A DNA stretch of 64,000 nucleotides from Lachnospiraceae bacterium (GCA_910575475.1 CAJTGD010000022.1:35895-99894), one strand, 5' to 3'. Shown: positions 34,327 to 43,905, counted from the first letter of the stretch. Notes: generated by a model not told the origin, from the letters alone. Numbers and translations are program-made.

Positions 34327-35199
34327 CTACTGTTTCAGGTCCATAACTTGTTCGGGAATCTCAGCCTGATTCGCTCTATATGCCGCACGAGCCCTGGCCC
34401 GCTTTACCTTCAGAGCTTCCGGCGTTGTCTCCGCTTCCGCGACGGTCATCCTGCGCTCCTGCAGGACAGCCCTGTTCCTCTGTACGGATCCATGAAGCGA
34501 AATATCCTTTCCGGCATCCTCCGAAATCCCTTCCGGCGCTCGGTCCTCATTGACTTCCTTCCCGTCATTGTCCGCTTTTTCCGTGCTTTCCACGGAATCT
34601 TCCATCCCAAGTTCCGCCTCTTTTGCTTCCTTGAGCGCTTTTTCTGCCTCCGCCTTCTCTGCCTCGGTGGGAAGCTGGGCGTATCTGCCGCTCTTTACAA
34701 ATTCGCCCATCGTCTCTTCCAGAGCCCTGGTTTTCATCAGCTCCTGCCACATGATCCCAAGCTTCGCGCCCTCCGGTATGGCAGGATTATTCTTCACATT
34801 ATTCACAGTGCTTAAGGAAGCTGCCGTATGATTCATCTTCACACGCTGGACGTCTTCCTTCGTCCTGCATCTCTTCAGCTCCTCCTCATAGCATTTCTGC
34901 TCTTCCTCGATCGCTTTTGCCTTCTGATATGTCTGGGGGTCATTCTTCTGCAGATAATCCATTTCCTCCTGCGTCAGCTTCTTGCCGGCTGCCAGCTTCG
35001 TCCTGATCTGCGCGGAAAGCTTGGAGGAGCCGTCTGCCTGAGACTTCCGGATCTCTTCCGCCTGACGCGCAATGGAATCTCTTAATGTTGTACTTCCGTC
35101 AGCAGTGAAATCATTGTTCGCTTTCCTCTGCTTCCACTTCATCTGCATTTCCATATTTTTTGTATAGTTACCTATTGACTGCATCACAGAAAAATCCAA
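34327..35199 (-). CDS. Uncharacterised helical protein, relative of the 50-52 kb set
   Basis: 290 residues from the TTG at 35199, chosen because AGGAGG stands 8 bases upstream; the GTG at 35208 touches the AGGAGG. From TTG the product begins MDFSVMQSIGNYTKN, comparable to MDFGVTGKLGVHDLARKYQ of the gene at 51390. No signal peptide. The middle is rich in Lys, Glu and Gln and should form helices or coiled coils (KKLTQEEMDYLQKNDPQTYQ, then YEEELKRCRTKEDVQRVKMN), followed by an acidic Glu/Ala-rich low-complexity region and a basic C-terminus. I do not recognise a characterised family. It stands alone with its own terminator. Confidence 0.75.
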   Translation of the reverse strand: MDFSVMQSIGNYTKNMEMQMKWKQRKANNDFTADGSTTLRDSIARQAEEIRKSQADGSSKLSAQIRTKLAAGKKLTQEEMDYLQKNDPQTYQKAKAIEEEQKCYEEELKRCRTKEDVQRVKMNHTAASLSTVNNVKNNPAIPEGAKLGIMWQELMKTRALEETMGEFVKSGRYAQLPTEAEKAEAEKALKEAKEAELGMEDSVESTEKADNDGKEVNEDRAPEGISEDAGKDISLHGSVQRNRAVLQERRMTVAEAETTPEALKVKRARARAAYRANQAEIPEQVMDLKQ

Positions 35200-35293
35200 A
35201 ACAGACACCTCCTCTATATACTGAGCATTCTCGGAAAATCAGCCGCAAAGATGGGTGCAGAGAAGTATCCGAGAGTGCTCACACTCCATAAGT

Positions 35294-36598
35294 TCATGAT
35301 CCCTGCATTCTGTTACAGCATGCCGTGACAGAATCAAAAAGATCTTTATCATCATTTTTTAACAAACTCCGTAGAACCTGCAGCCACTCTTCACACGGAT
35401 AATGTATAATATATTTTTCGTCATATTCCTGAAATGTCTTTATACCTTCCTTCTCTGTTTTATCCAAAAATTTTGAAAAAGCTTCTGACAGATATACCTT
35501 TTTTCTATGTTCCACCACTTCATCCGCCTCTCTCTGCCATATCGGAATTGCACGATGCTTCATGGCCAAATAAACAAGCTGATCGATCTCTATACTCTCT
35601 CTGTCATAAAAATCTTCCAGGTAAACCCTGCCCTCCTGCCGCTCTTCTGCCGAAGCCGGATAATATTCGAGCCACTTTTTCTTTTCCTGCTCGCTTTCCA
35701 CCAGAGCCACAGGGGACTGCGGCTTATTCATACAGCACTTCTTATATTTTTTTCCGCTCCCGCAGGGACATGGATCATTTCTTCCGATCTTGACCTTCTT
35801 CTCCGGCTTGTTGTACTGTGCCGCCGCCTTGCGAAGAAGCTTTTCCATCTCTTTCTGGCTGAACTCCTTTTGCTCCGGCTGTTCGAACATAGACCAGCTC
35901 CGCAGCATATCGGCCGCATGAATCGGTGATCTGCAGAATCCTTCCTTATCATACCGAAACATCATATCTACACATTCTTCGTATCCTTCAAAAGCGAATC
36001 CGTCTATCCTGCCGTCTTCAAAAAGGCGCCTGATCTCCGGAAGCATTTCCACAAAATGACATCCGCACATCGTATATATCAGTTCTATATAAATATACTC
36101 TCCGATTTCTTCCTCATCATATACGATCTCTCTGACCAGGTCCTGAAGCTCTTCTTTCCCAAGTTCTCCATCCAGATACAACTGTCCCATGACCTTTAGC
36201 ATTGCGCTTCTTGCGTAATCATCCAGATTTTTATTTTTTATGGAGGACTTCAGAAGTTCCTTATCTCCATTATATGTATTATAAAGAATATCCTGTAAGC
36301 CTGATGTCACAGCGTCTCCGAGCATCCCGTCCAATACATCCTGGGGAAGCGAAACCAGCTTCATGATTCTGGGAAAGCTTTCCCTTTCCTGAAACTGCCC
36401 CAGCAAAAAGATCGCGTAAAAATGCAGTTGATAATTCTCATCCAGATCCTCTCCCTCAGAAACTGCCCTGTCTATCGCGGCATTCAAATAAGGAATCGCA
36501 AGATCTGGATTCTCACTGATGATCTGAAATTGTTCCTCTGGAAAATTGGGGGTTCTGTTGGTAATCTCTTCGATTGCTTTCTGTGCTGATTCGTTCAT
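35294..36598 (-). CDS. DUF1186-like/SEC-C domain protein
   Basis: 434 residues from ATG 36598 (AGAGGAAGAAAG upstream). The first 240 residues are helical repeats of HEAT-like type (SFPRIMKLVSLPQDVL, then YARSAMLKVMGQLYLDGELG) resembling DUF1186. At about residues 270-289 there is a SEC-C zinc-binding motif, KIGRNDPCPCGSGKKYKKCC, as found at the end of SecA. A further helical region of about 140 residues follows. SEC-C domains bind metal and often mediate contact with ribosomes or nucleic acids, but the role of this protein is unknown. It is monocistronic and intact. Confidence 0.85.
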   Translation of the reverse strand: MNESAQKAIEEITNRTPNFPEEQFQIISENPDLAIPYLNAAIDRAVSEGEDLDENYQLHFYAIFLLGQFQERESFPRIMKLVSLPQDVLDGMLGDAVTSGLQDILYNTYNGDKELLKSSIKNKNLDDYARSAMLKVMGQLYLDGELGKEELQDLVREIVYDEEEIGEYIYIELIYTMCGCHFVEMLPEIRRLFEDGRIDGFAFEGYEECVDMMFRYDKEGFCRSPIHAADMLRSWSMFEQPEQKEFSQKEMEKLLRKAAAQYNKPEKKVKIGRNDPCPCGSGKKYKKCCMNKPQSPVALVESEQEKKKWLEYYPASAEERQEGRVYLEDFYDRESIEIDQLVYLAMKHRAIPIWQREADEVVEHRKKVYLSEAFSKFLDKTEKEGIKTFQEYDEKYIIHYPCEEWLQVLRSLLKNDDKDLFDSVTACCNRMQGS

Positions 36599-36875
36599 CT
36601 TTCTTCCTCTCATTTCTCCGAATGCAAATGCATGCCGCCTCATCTGACATCCTGGCGCATGCCCTCGAAATTCTCTGTTACTATTATATGTCACACCCAA
36701 GAGTAATGCAATACTTGAAACTGCTGTTTCCTTTTATCTATACGGCTGCATCGAGGCTTTTTGGGTCACACTTTTTGACCTGTGCGTCAGGAGAAACAGA
36801 CAAGTGATTGAAAGCGTAAAAAAATCATGTTATGATATTGTACATAAAAATCAGCCGCAAAAATGGATGCAGGGG

Positions 36876-36910
36876 GCCCGCCATTTGCGAAGCAAATTCT
36901 GAATGCGGGC
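36876..36910. repeat. Nested inverted repeat with GCGAAGC loop (second copy type)
   Basis: GCCCGC (36876-36881) pairs with GCGGGC (36905-36910), and inside lies ATTTGCGAAGCAAAT (36883-36897), a perfect stem closed by the GCGAAGC mini-hairpin. The layout, outer GC-rich arms with an inner AT-stem and GCGAAGC loop, is the same as at 3588-3623. Confidence 0.6.
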
Positions 36911-37013
36911 AATTCCGCTTAGAGGTATCTATCGATATGAATTTTGACGGGCTGAAGGAAGCGGTCACGATGATGCTTGGAAATGGGCGCTGGATGGGAA
37001 CGCAGTGGCGGAG

Positions 37014-37051
37014 GGGCTGTCGGACAAACAGCGTTTTCCGACAGCCCTTTT
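37014..37051 (+). terminator. Intrinsic terminator, plus strand
   Basis: GGGCTGTCGGA (37014-37024) and TCCGACAGCCC (37037-37047) form an 11-bp perfect stem with a 12-base loop followed by TTTTACTC. It seems to be the leftover end of a lost plus-strand gene, and insulates the convergent ABC permease gene. Confidence 0.8.
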
Positions 37052-37054
37052 ACT

Positions 37055-39418
37055 CTACCCCCCGATCGTATCCACCACCGTCATCTTCCGGATCTGCCCT
37101 GCCGGCCCCGCAACTGCCGCGCAGACCGAGCCGATCATGATCAGCACAATGACCAGCATTTCCCATACCGGGAGGCTCCATGCTTCTCCCCAGCGGGAGG
37201 TCACAAGCGCCATAAACAGCTTCCGGTTCAACGGCAGTCCGGCGGCGCATCCCAGCAGCACTCCAAATGCCGTATAGGTCAGGGCTTCGCCGGCCACCAT
37301 CCGGATCACCTGGCGGACGCTCATCCCGATCGCGCGCATGGCGCCGTATTCTCTGAGCCGCGCGGACACGCCCATGGAGATACAGTTGATGATATTGAAA
37401 AAGGAGATCAGGGCGATCACGCCGAGGAATCCATAGAGGAAAACTGCCATGGAAGAGCTGGCCCCTTTGACCTCCTGGTTGCCAATCCTTTTGTCAGAAT
37501 ACACGAAGCCGCCTCCGCACGCCTGCTCACATGCCCGCCGGATTTCCTGCACCTGTGCGTCGTCCGCGTTCTGTTCCAGCTGAATGTCTATCACGGCATA
37601 ACCCGATTCCCCGGTCAGCTTCTGAAAAAATTCCTCCGAACAGATGACCATGCCGGCCGAAACTTCCGTATCCCCGGATTTTCCGTAAGAAAACGGAACG
37701 TCTCCCAGCACGCCCACCACAGGAAGCTCCCGCTCCTTTCCGCCGGCAGACACCAGGATACTGCTTCCGAGCTGCAGCGTATATTCCTCCCGGAACACGG
37801 CCAGCACGCCTTTTCCGTTCATTGCGTCCTCCAAACTGCCCTCCATTATGGATTTTTCTGCCCATTGAAACTGCTGTTCTTCATAGGAAATAACATCCAG
37901 CGTCCTCCCGTCTGCCGGCACGGTAAGCTCTGCGTAGCTTCTCCCGAATGCCCGCTTCACCCCAGGATAGTTTACAAGCTCCTCGTCCAGTCCTGATGGG
38001 ATCTGGTTCGAGTAATCCTCTTTACTAATATAAATATCCGGCGCCGACGGACGCAGCGGCGTGATCGCATGGTGCATAAAATCGATAGCCGTACTGAACG
38101 AAAGGAACAAAATGATACTGAACGCAAAGGAGCCTGTCACCAGCAGAAAATTTTTCCGGCTGCCGGAGGCATGATGGATTCCCAACGCCGTATCCACCTT
38201 GAAAAAACGGGTATTCGCCGCATGCTTTGCCGCCTGCACGGTGCCTGCGTTTCCGGAAACGGCGGTCAGCGGGGACACCTTTGCCGCACGCTTCGCCGGA
38301 GCCCTGGCCGCCAGCAAGACGGTGAGGAGGCCCACGAGGATCCCGACAGCCATACTGGGAAAGCTGATTCCGAACACCGGAAGTCCTTCAAAATAGCCGG
38401 GGCTTAAAAAGCGTAGCATCCCGCACAGTACCCAGACTACCAGGATGCCTGCGATCACACCTGCCGGAATTGCAGTCCTGCACCAGCTCAGCGCTTCCCT
38501 CCTCACAAATCGGGTCACCTGTCTGCCGGTGGCCCCCAGGCAGCGCATCATCCCGAAAAACTCTGTCCGCCGGGCAATGTTGCTGTTCATGCTTGCGGCG
38601 ATCATCAGAATCCCGGCGATCATCACAAGCACGGCCAGAACCGCTGCCACAAAATAAAACTGCATCATATAAGAATCCCGGCTCTGGAACATCAGCGCAA
38701 GAACCTTCACATTCTGCCGCGCCTCCTCCGGCTTCAGGCCGAACTGCGCGCTGATATCGCCGATTGCTTTCTGGATATTGCAGTAGGGACGAAACTGTAC
38801 ATAATAAACCTCTTCCCGGGCCGCCCCGGTTTCTTCCGAGCGGAGCGCCGAAAATCCTTCCATGTTCAGGAACATGCCGAACGCGTCATGCTCCGCCATC
38901 AATGCCATTTCTTTGACGATCCCGGTAATCCGGTACTGCACGGTGTCTCCCTGGGGGATAGTCATTTCTACGGTATCTCCTACCTGCACCCCAAAGCGGG
39001 TCTTTGCGCTCTCATTGAGCACGGCCTCACCGGCATTCCCCGGAAGCGTCCCTTCCAGGATCTCCACATCCGGAAACATTTCCATCATCTCCGGGTCAAA
39101 CCCGCAGACCGCGGTTTCCACCCCCAGGATCTGATAGCCGTCCTCTAAACGGTAATTCAGCACCCCGTACCGCACACTGCTTTTTACCTCCGGACGCGCT
39201 TTCAGCAATGTCCCATGCTCTTCATCCAGCACGAAGGCCGCATGCCAGTTTCCATAAGATTTGACTGCCTGGATCATCTGGGAGCGCATTTCCATGTCCG
39301 CCATTCCGAAGATCACAGTAACGAGAAATACGGCCAGCACGATGCACAGTCTGGTCATCCGGTTCTGCTTCCGGTGCTGCCTTGCCGAGATTTTGATCAA
39401 GTCCAGATAATGCTTCAC
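37055..39418 (-). CDS. FtsX-family ABC transporter permease, two FtsX domains
   Basis: 787 residues from the GTG at 39418, which overlaps the ATPase stop (GTGA) and has GGGAGGTGCGTCAGA upstream; the longer frame would run through the ATPase gene. First helix LCIVLAVFLVTVIFGMAD, extracellular domain, three helices with NIARRTEFFGMMRCLGATG, linker, helix FLLVTGSFAFSIILFLSF, second extracellular domain and the final FtsX region SARLREYGAMRAIGMSVRQV. It forms a transporter with the preceding ATPase. With the upstream two-component system this resembles peptide-sensing and resistance modules of Firmicutes, although it has two FtsX domains rather than the BceB ten-helix layout. Confidence 0.9.
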   Translation of the reverse strand: MKHYLDLIKISARQHRKQNRMTRLCIVLAVFLVTVIFGMADMEMRSQMIQAVKSYGNWHAAFVLDEEHGTLLKARPEVKSSVRYGVLNYRLEDGYQILGVETAVCGFDPEMMEMFPDVEILEGTLPGNAGEAVLNESAKTRFGVQVGDTVEMTIPQGDTVQYRITGIVKEMALMAEHDAFGMFLNMEGFSALRSEETGAAREEVYYVQFRPYCNIQKAIGDISAQFGLKPEEARQNVKVLALMFQSRDSYMMQFYFVAAVLAVLVMIAGILMIAASMNSNIARRTEFFGMMRCLGATGRQVTRFVRREALSWCRTAIPAGVIAGILVVWVLCGMLRFLSPGYFEGLPVFGISFPSMAVGILVGLLTVLLAARAPAKRAAKVSPLTAVSGNAGTVQAAKHAANTRFFKVDTALGIHHASGSRKNFLLVTGSFAFSIILFLSFSTAIDFMHHAITPLRPSAPDIYISKEDYSNQIPSGLDEELVNYPGVKRAFGRSYAELTVPADGRTLDVISYEEQQFQWAEKSIMEGSLEDAMNGKGVLAVFREEYTLQLGSSILVSAGGKERELPVVGVLGDVPFSYGKSGDTEVSAGMVICSEEFFQKLTGESGYAVIDIQLEQNADDAQVQEIRRACEQACGGGFVYSDKRIGNQEVKGASSSMAVFLYGFLGVIALISFFNIINCISMGVSARLREYGAMRAIGMSVRQVIRMVAGEALTYTAFGVLLGCAAGLPLNRKLFMALVTSRWGEAWSLPVWEMLVIVLIMIGSVCAAVAGPAGQIRKMTVVDTIGG

Positions 39419-40098
39419 TCTGACGCACCTCCCAGCTCCGAAAGTTCCCCGTCCGCGACACGAAATACCCGGTTCGCCGACGCAGTCAGGTTCCTGTTGT
39501 GGGTGATCATCAGAACCGTCTGCTGGTAATGGCGGGACGCCTTGCACAGAAGGTCCATCACATCCTGGCTGCTCTGAGAATCCAAGTTTCCGGTGGGCTC
39601 GTCCGCCAGGACCAGGGCGGGCCGCGTGATCAGCGCCCGTCCGATAGCCACTCTCTGCTGCTGTCCCCCGGAAAGCTGCCCCGGCAGGTGCTTCCTCCGA
39701 TTTTCCAGCCCCAGCACCTGCAGGATCTCATCCACACGGCCCTGGTCCGGCTTTTTGTAATCCAGCAGCAGCGGGAAAATAATGTTCTGCTCCACGTTCA
39801 GCTCCGGGATCAGGTGAAAGGACTGAAAGATAAAGCCGATGTTCTGCCTGCGGAAGATGGTGCGTTCATTTTCTCCCATGGCAAACAGGTCCTGCCCGTT
39901 TAAAAATACCTTTCCGGCGCTGGCCTCATCCAGACCGCCGATGCAGTTCAAGAGTGTGGATTTTCCAGAGCCGGACACCCCTACTACCATGCCGAATTCC
40001 CCTCTCTGCATGGAGAAGGATACGTGCTTCAATGCATCCACGCGGGCTTCACCGCTTCCATACGTTTTGCTTAAGTTTTCTACCTTTAAGATTTCCAA
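39415..40098 (-). CDS. ABC transporter ATPase, LolD/MacB type
   Basis: 227 residues with Walker [10 protein letters not shown] at 40-48, Q-loop [12 protein letters not shown], signature [15 protein letters not shown], Walker [14 protein letters not shown] and H-loop VLMITHN. The C-terminus is short. It is translationally coupled to the permease (4-bp GTGA overlap). It has its own promoter region of about 240 bp after the kinase gene, with TGTAAG direct repeats and a TATGAT -10 box, so it is probably switched on by the adjacent response regulator. Intact. Confidence 0.94.
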   Translation of the reverse strand: MEILKVENLSKTYGSGEARVDALKHVSFSMQRGEFGMVVGVSGSGKSTLLNCIGGLDEASAGKVFLNGQDLFAMGENERTIFRRQNIGFIFQSFHLIPELNVEQNIIFPLLLDYKKPDQGRVDEILQVLGLENRRKHLPGQLSGGQQQRVAIGRALITRPALVLADEPTGNLDSQSSQDVMDLLCKASRHYQQTVLMITHNRNLTASANRVFRVADGELSELGGASE

Positions 40099-40215
40099 TT
40101 GCGATAACCTGCCTTTCTGAATGATTCAAAAGTAATCCGGTACGGCAAAGCTCTTCGGATGATCAGCCTGTTCTCATAGGGAAACAGGTCACTTCAATGG
40201 CTGCTGTTCCGGATT

Positions 40216-40275
40216 GAGTGAATCATAGCATCCCAACCTTACAATCCGGTGAATGGGAGCTTACAGATCTGTAAG
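40216..40275 (-). promoter_or_regulatory. Candidate response-regulator sites upstream of the ABC genes
   Basis: CTTACA-GATC-TGTAAG is at 40260-40275 and another CTTACA half at 40238-40243, 22 bp from the first. Read on the minus strand, TGTAAG repeats two turns apart precede TATGAT, a -10-like box near 40225-40230. The same CTTACA-N4-TGTAAG palindrome occurs upstream of the response regulator gene at 42563-42578, which suggests one shared regulator. Confidence 0.6.
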
Positions 40276-40340
40276 ATATGTCTGGAGGATACAGCATGAA
40301 CTTTTTTTCATCTATATCAAAAGGCTTTTTGGGTGTAACG

Positions 40341-41567
40341 TCATGGATAAAAAAATGTAGTCTGAAATACGCTCCCCTCCCCCGGTCTGCTCTCCACGGA
40401 CAGGCTTCCGCCCTGCCCTTCCACGATCGCCTTCGCCAGAGGAAGCCCCAGTCCGACGCCCTGCCTGCCGACGGATGCCCTGCTGCGGTAAAACTGCTTG
40501 AAAATATGATGGATGTCCTCCTGCGCAATCCCACTCCCGTTATCCTCCACGATTATCCGGAACACCGCCGGAGAGCGTTTCCACGAGATTCGGATCATTC
40601 CGCCTGTATCCGTATGATCCAGCGCATTTTTCACAAGATTTCCGACTGCTTCCTTTGTCCATTCCAGGTCGCAGGACAGCATTTCCTCCGAATTTCCCCT
40701 GACCTCGATCTCCTTTCCCTCCTGCCTTGCCCGCTCCAGCAGGTCGTCCGTGGCCTGGGAGACCAGCTCCGACACAAAGCATTGCCGCTTTTCAAACACA
40801 ATATTTCCCGTGTCCAGGCGCGCCATTTTCAAAAGGGATTGGATGAGCTGCTCCATCCGCTCCAGGGACTGCATGGCTTTCCGTGAAAATTTTTTTACCG
40901 CGTCTTCATTTTGCGGCTCCTCAGATATAATTTCCATATACATGTTCAATGCCGCCAGGGGTGTTTTGAGCTGATGTGAAATGTTGGAGATCATGTCCTT
41001 TAAGAAGCTTTTTGCTCTGTGCTCCATCTCGCTCTTCGCCTGCAGCGACAGGGCAAGCTGCTCGATGCTGCCGAAAAGCTGATAGATCGTTCCGGTCTCC
41101 CCTGATGGTAAATGCTCCCCGAACCAACCGTCCGCATACCCGGCGATCACCTTTTCCGCATGTTCATAACAATGCTCCCGCCCCCGCAGGAAATGTGACG
41201 TGCCCGCCAGGAGAACTGCCGCAAATAAGATTCCTGCCGAGAGCAGGATCAAGCTCAAAGGGATGGAAGTCTGTTCGGCAAGGAGCAGCAGGTAAGCCGG
41301 CGTATCCTCCGTGTGGCCGATCGTCCGCAGCAATTTTTCCCCGGCCTCCGTTACCTCCGTGTGATTCCAGGCCGAAGCGATCAGCGCGGGCTCGATGTCC
41401 TGCTCCAAAAGATAGGATGCCGCCGCAAGCTCACGGTTTACCAGAATCCGCCGGATACTTCCTGACTGGAAGATACCGCAGATACCGAGAAAACAGATCT
41501 GCAGCGCGCAGATGCATATCAGAAAAATATAAAACCTCCGGGTCTGTTTTTCATACATAAATTTCAA
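40341..41567 (-). CDS. Sensor histidine kinase (HisKA/HATPase_c, EnvZ-like class)
   Basis: 408 residues from TTG 41567, which has GGAGG seven bases upstream; ATG 41558 is the alternative. Two membrane helices (FLICICALQICFLGICGIF, and SLILLSAGILFAAVLL near 105-120) enclose an extracellular loop of about 70 residues. The H-box ISNISHQLKTPLAAL has His at about 198; the N-box LVKNALDHT, G1 DNGSGI and G2 GVGLGLPLAKAI are intact. It lies 88 bp after its response regulator gene. It probably senses envelope stress or a peptide and controls the ABC genes that follow. Confidence 0.92.
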   Translation of the reverse strand: MKFMYEKQTRRFYIFLICICALQICFLGICGIFQSGSIRRILVNRELAAASYLLEQDIEPALIASAWNHTEVTEAGEKLLRTIGHTEDTPAYLLLLAEQTSIPLSLILLSAGILFAAVLLAGTSHFLRGREHCYEHAEKVIAGYADGWFGEHLPSGETGTIYQLFGSIEQLALSLQAKSEMEHRAKSFLKDMISNISHQLKTPLAALNMYMEIISEEPQNEDAVKKFSRKAMQSLERMEQLIQSLLKMARLDTGNIVFEKRQCFVSELVSQATDDLLERARQEGKEIEVRGNSEEMLSCDLEWTKEAVGNLVKNALDHTDTGGMIRISWKRSPAVFRIIVEDNGSGIAQEDIHHIFKQFYRSRASVGRQGVGLGLPLAKAIVEGQGGSLSVESRPGEGSVFQTTFFYP

Positions 41568-41655
41568 AACATTTCCTCCTTCGAGCACATGATAGCCAAT
41601 CATCCGTTTCACAAGGGATACACCGTTCTTTCAGATTGAGCGGTACAGGCGGCAG

Positions 41656-42342
41656 CTATTCCTTCCACTGATATCCGAATCCCCGGACTGTTTTCAGATG
41701 CTCGGGCCGGGAAGGATTTTCTTCCAGCTTTTCCCGAAGACGGCGTACATAAACGGACAATGTATTATCATCCACAAAATTACCTGCGCCGTCCCACAGC
41801 TTATCCAGGATCGTTCCCCGGGTGAGCACCCTCCCGCTGTTTTTCAGGAACAGACAGAGCAGACGGTATTCCGCCCCGGTAAATTCAACGGACTCTCCGC
41901 GGAGAAATACCCTGCCTTCCGCAAGATTCACCGTCACCTCTCCGGACCGCAGGACTCCCTCTCCGGCGCTCTGCATGCTGCTGCGGCGCAAAAGCGCCCG
42001 GATGCGGGAACACAGCTCCCCAAGCTTAAACGGCTTTGTAATATAATCATCCCCTCCGCAGTCAAGGCCGCGGATGACGCTGGTTTCCTCGTCGGATGCG
42101 GTCAGGAAGATAATGGGAACCGGGTCGCCCGATTCCCGCAGCTTTTCGCACAAGGTAAAGCCGTTTCCGTCCGGCAGGGTCACATCAAAAAGAAGCAGAT
42201 CGAAATCTGCATTTTCCGTAAGTAAGCTTTCGGCCTCCCGGATTGTTCCAGCGACCCGAAGGTCAAATCCATTTTTTTGTAAAGAATAAGTCAGGCCGTC
42301 GATCAGGCTGATATCGTCTTCGAGGAGTAATAATTTCTGCAA
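41656..42342 (-). CDS. OmpR/PhoB-family response regulator
   Basis: 228 residues starting with TTG at 42342, nine bases behind AAAAAGGGGG; the long ATG-initiated frame upstream is not protein-like. Receiver domain: LLLLEDD, phospho-acceptor Asp53 in LLFDVTLPDGNG, and FLTASDEE and DDYITKPF with the conserved Lys. The winged-helix domain follows (EFTGAEYRLLCLFLKNSGR, then FVDDNTLSVYVRRLREKLE). It sits first in the order regulator, kinase, ATPase, permease. The CTTACA-N4-TGTAAG palindromes upstream of this gene and of the ABC genes are likely binding sites. Confidence 0.92.
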   Translation of the reverse strand: MQKLLLLEDDISLIDGLTYSLQKNGFDLRVAGTIREAESLLTENADFDLLLFDVTLPDGNGFTLCEKLRESGDPVPIIFLTASDEETSVIRGLDCGGDDYITKPFKLGELCSRIRALLRRSSMQSAGEGVLRSGEVTVNLAEGRVFLRGESVEFTGAEYRLLCLFLKNSGRVLTRGTILDKLWDGAGNFVDDNTLSVYVRRLREKLEENPSRPEHLKTVRGFGYQWKE

Positions 42343-42662
42343 ATAAAGCGCCCCCTTTTTGATATACTTGCAGGCAGGCATACCTGAGCTGCAGGCTAAC
42401 GATGAACCTGCGCCCTGTGGTTCAGGCATATCTGCTGTTGTTTTAAAGTACAGCCGCAAAGGAAAGTATACCGCTTTGCGGCTGCTGTGAGTATAGATGA
42501 TTCGACGACCTTTTGACGGGCGAATCATAGATATATTATACACGATTTTGGAAAAACAGTGGCTTACAAAAATGTAAGGTCGATTCTCAGGTTTTTGTGT
42601 CGTATAAAACCAAAAAAATGTATTGTAACCGTCTTTGCCACTTCGAATCATTCCTTATAAAA
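42343..42662. promoter_or_regulatory. 320-bp control region of the OmpR-type regulator gene
   Basis: On the minus strand TATAAT lies at 42540-42535 and the palindrome CTTACA-AAAA-TGTAAG at 42563-42578, just upstream of where a -35 box should be. Closer to the gene CAGCCGCAAAG (42451-42461) and CTTTGCGGCTG (42474-42484) form an 11-bp hairpin in the 190-base leader, without T-run; it may attenuate or stabilise the mRNA. No coding sequence is apparent. Confidence 0.6.
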
Positions 42663-43733
42663 TTACTGATATTTTTTTCTATATTCTTTCGGAGTCATAC
42701 CACATTTTTCTCTAAACAGCTTATAAAAATGCGTTCTATTCGTGAAGCCTAATTGCCTTGAAATAAAATCTATATTTTCATCCGTTGTTTTTAATAATGT
42801 TTTAGCCTTTTTAATGCAGAAAGTCATTCCATAATCAAAAAGACGTAATCCGGTATACTTTTTAACAATTCTGCCAAGATAATCACCAGTATAATTTAAT
42901 GCCTGTTCAAGCTCTGCCCGACTGATTCGACCATTCGTATCCTCCAGTAAATGGCTGATGCGGCAAAATAACAGGAAATCGGCTTTTGAATCCAGTCTTA
43001 TTTCCGTAGCGTGAAAACTATTGATATTGGTTAATCGTTCAAACAGAGTACAGAGTAATGATTTGATCCTATATGTTGATCCATAATTTGGATAAAACAT
43101 TTCATGCAGGATTTTGTCTGTTATCATATGTAGAAAAGGTATGCTTTTATCGTTATAACGATTTGGGAAAAAATCTAAATATACTTTTTGGTTCGGAGTA
43201 TGAATATCATTATCAATAAACAATTGGAGAATATTATTTTCTTCTAAATTATCATTTTGAAAAAAGGGCGCAATAGCCGGATGAAATAATTCTTGTAATA
43301 AATCAACTGAAAAGTTAAGAAAAAGCAGTTGTGTTTCACCGATAAAATTTTCGCGATGCCGTAGATTTCTGTTTATAAAGCAGCATGTACCGGCAGGATA
43401 GCTATATTCTTTATTTTCAATGTTTTGCGAAACTTCTCCCTTCAAAACGATCATCAATTCAAAAAAGTCATGCTGATGCAGCGGACGGTTTGTATAATAG
43501 TATCGGCTTTCAAAATAAGGATTTGTAAAACTATAAGTTCCCGACTGAGATGAGATCAGAAAATTGTAGTAATCTTTATCAGTTGTACCGCTGCAATATT
43601 CCAAAGTGATCTGAAAAGGGACGATCATCTGATAATACGCGCCAAATTCACTGTTTTCATTAAAAATCGACAGGGACGAATCTTGTTCCGACTCTATGTC
43701 AGGATGATGTGAGGATAAATGATTTTTCTGCAT
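42663..43733 (-). CDS. AraC-family transcriptional regulator with cupin domain
   Basis: 356 residues from ATG 43733 behind GGAAGGCGGCTAGAC. The N-terminal portion has a cupin-type sensor (YYYTNRPLHQHDFFELMIVL, then YSYPAGTCCFINRNLRH). The C-terminal part contains the AraC DNA-binding domain: ELEQALNYTGDYLGRIVKK, ISRQLGFTNRTHFYKLFRE and the end motif GMTPKEYRKKY. It is divergent from the GPH symporter and GH2 genes and is the probable regulator of that pair. The gene is more AT-rich than the ABC module on its left, as are the genes it controls. Confidence 0.9.
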   Translation of the reverse strand: MQKNHLSSHHPDIESEQDSSLSIFNENSEFGAYYQMIVPFQITLEYCSGTTDKDYYNFLISSQSGTYSFTNPYFESRYYYTNRPLHQHDFFELMIVLKGEVSQNIENKEYSYPAGTCCFINRNLRHRENFIGETQLLFLNFSVDLLQELFHPAIAPFFQNDNLEENNILQLFIDNDIHTPNQKVYLDFFPNRYNDKSIPFLHMITDKILHEMFYPNYGSTYRIKSLLCTLFERLTNINSFHATEIRLDSKADFLLFCRISHLLEDTNGRISRAELEQALNYTGDYLGRIVKKYTGLRLFDYGMTFCIKKAKTLLKTTDENIDFISRQLGFTNRTHFYKLFREKCGMTPKEYRKKYQ

Positions 43734-43905
43734 GTCTAGCCGCCTTCCGCCAATGCAATCCCATATATGATACAAAACAAAAGAGCAATGTCGTTTTATG
43801 GTGTATCTTAATATGTTCAAATGCAATAAAATAATATCAGTAGATATCGAAATTATAAACATTATGGCCAAAAATGTAAAGAGACAACATGAGGAGGAAA
43901 TTCAT

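Larger units (their letters stand above)
36599..37054. other. 456-bp intergenic region with gene debris and hairpins
   Basis: Contains the upstream region of the SEC-C gene, a nested hairpin (36876-36910), a short open frame at 36937 that starts MNFDGLKEAVTMMLGNGR, and a plus-strand terminator (37014-37051). The short frame resembles a part near the end of the AAA-ATPase-like proteins common in gut anaerobes, but only about 18 residues are convincing, so I treat it as a probable fossil. Confidence 0.4.

Noticed and set aside
36832..37140. A 102-codon plus-strand gene
   Set aside because: Only about 18 codons resemble a known protein (AAA-ATPase end); the rest crosses a terminator and runs antisense to the FtsX permease.
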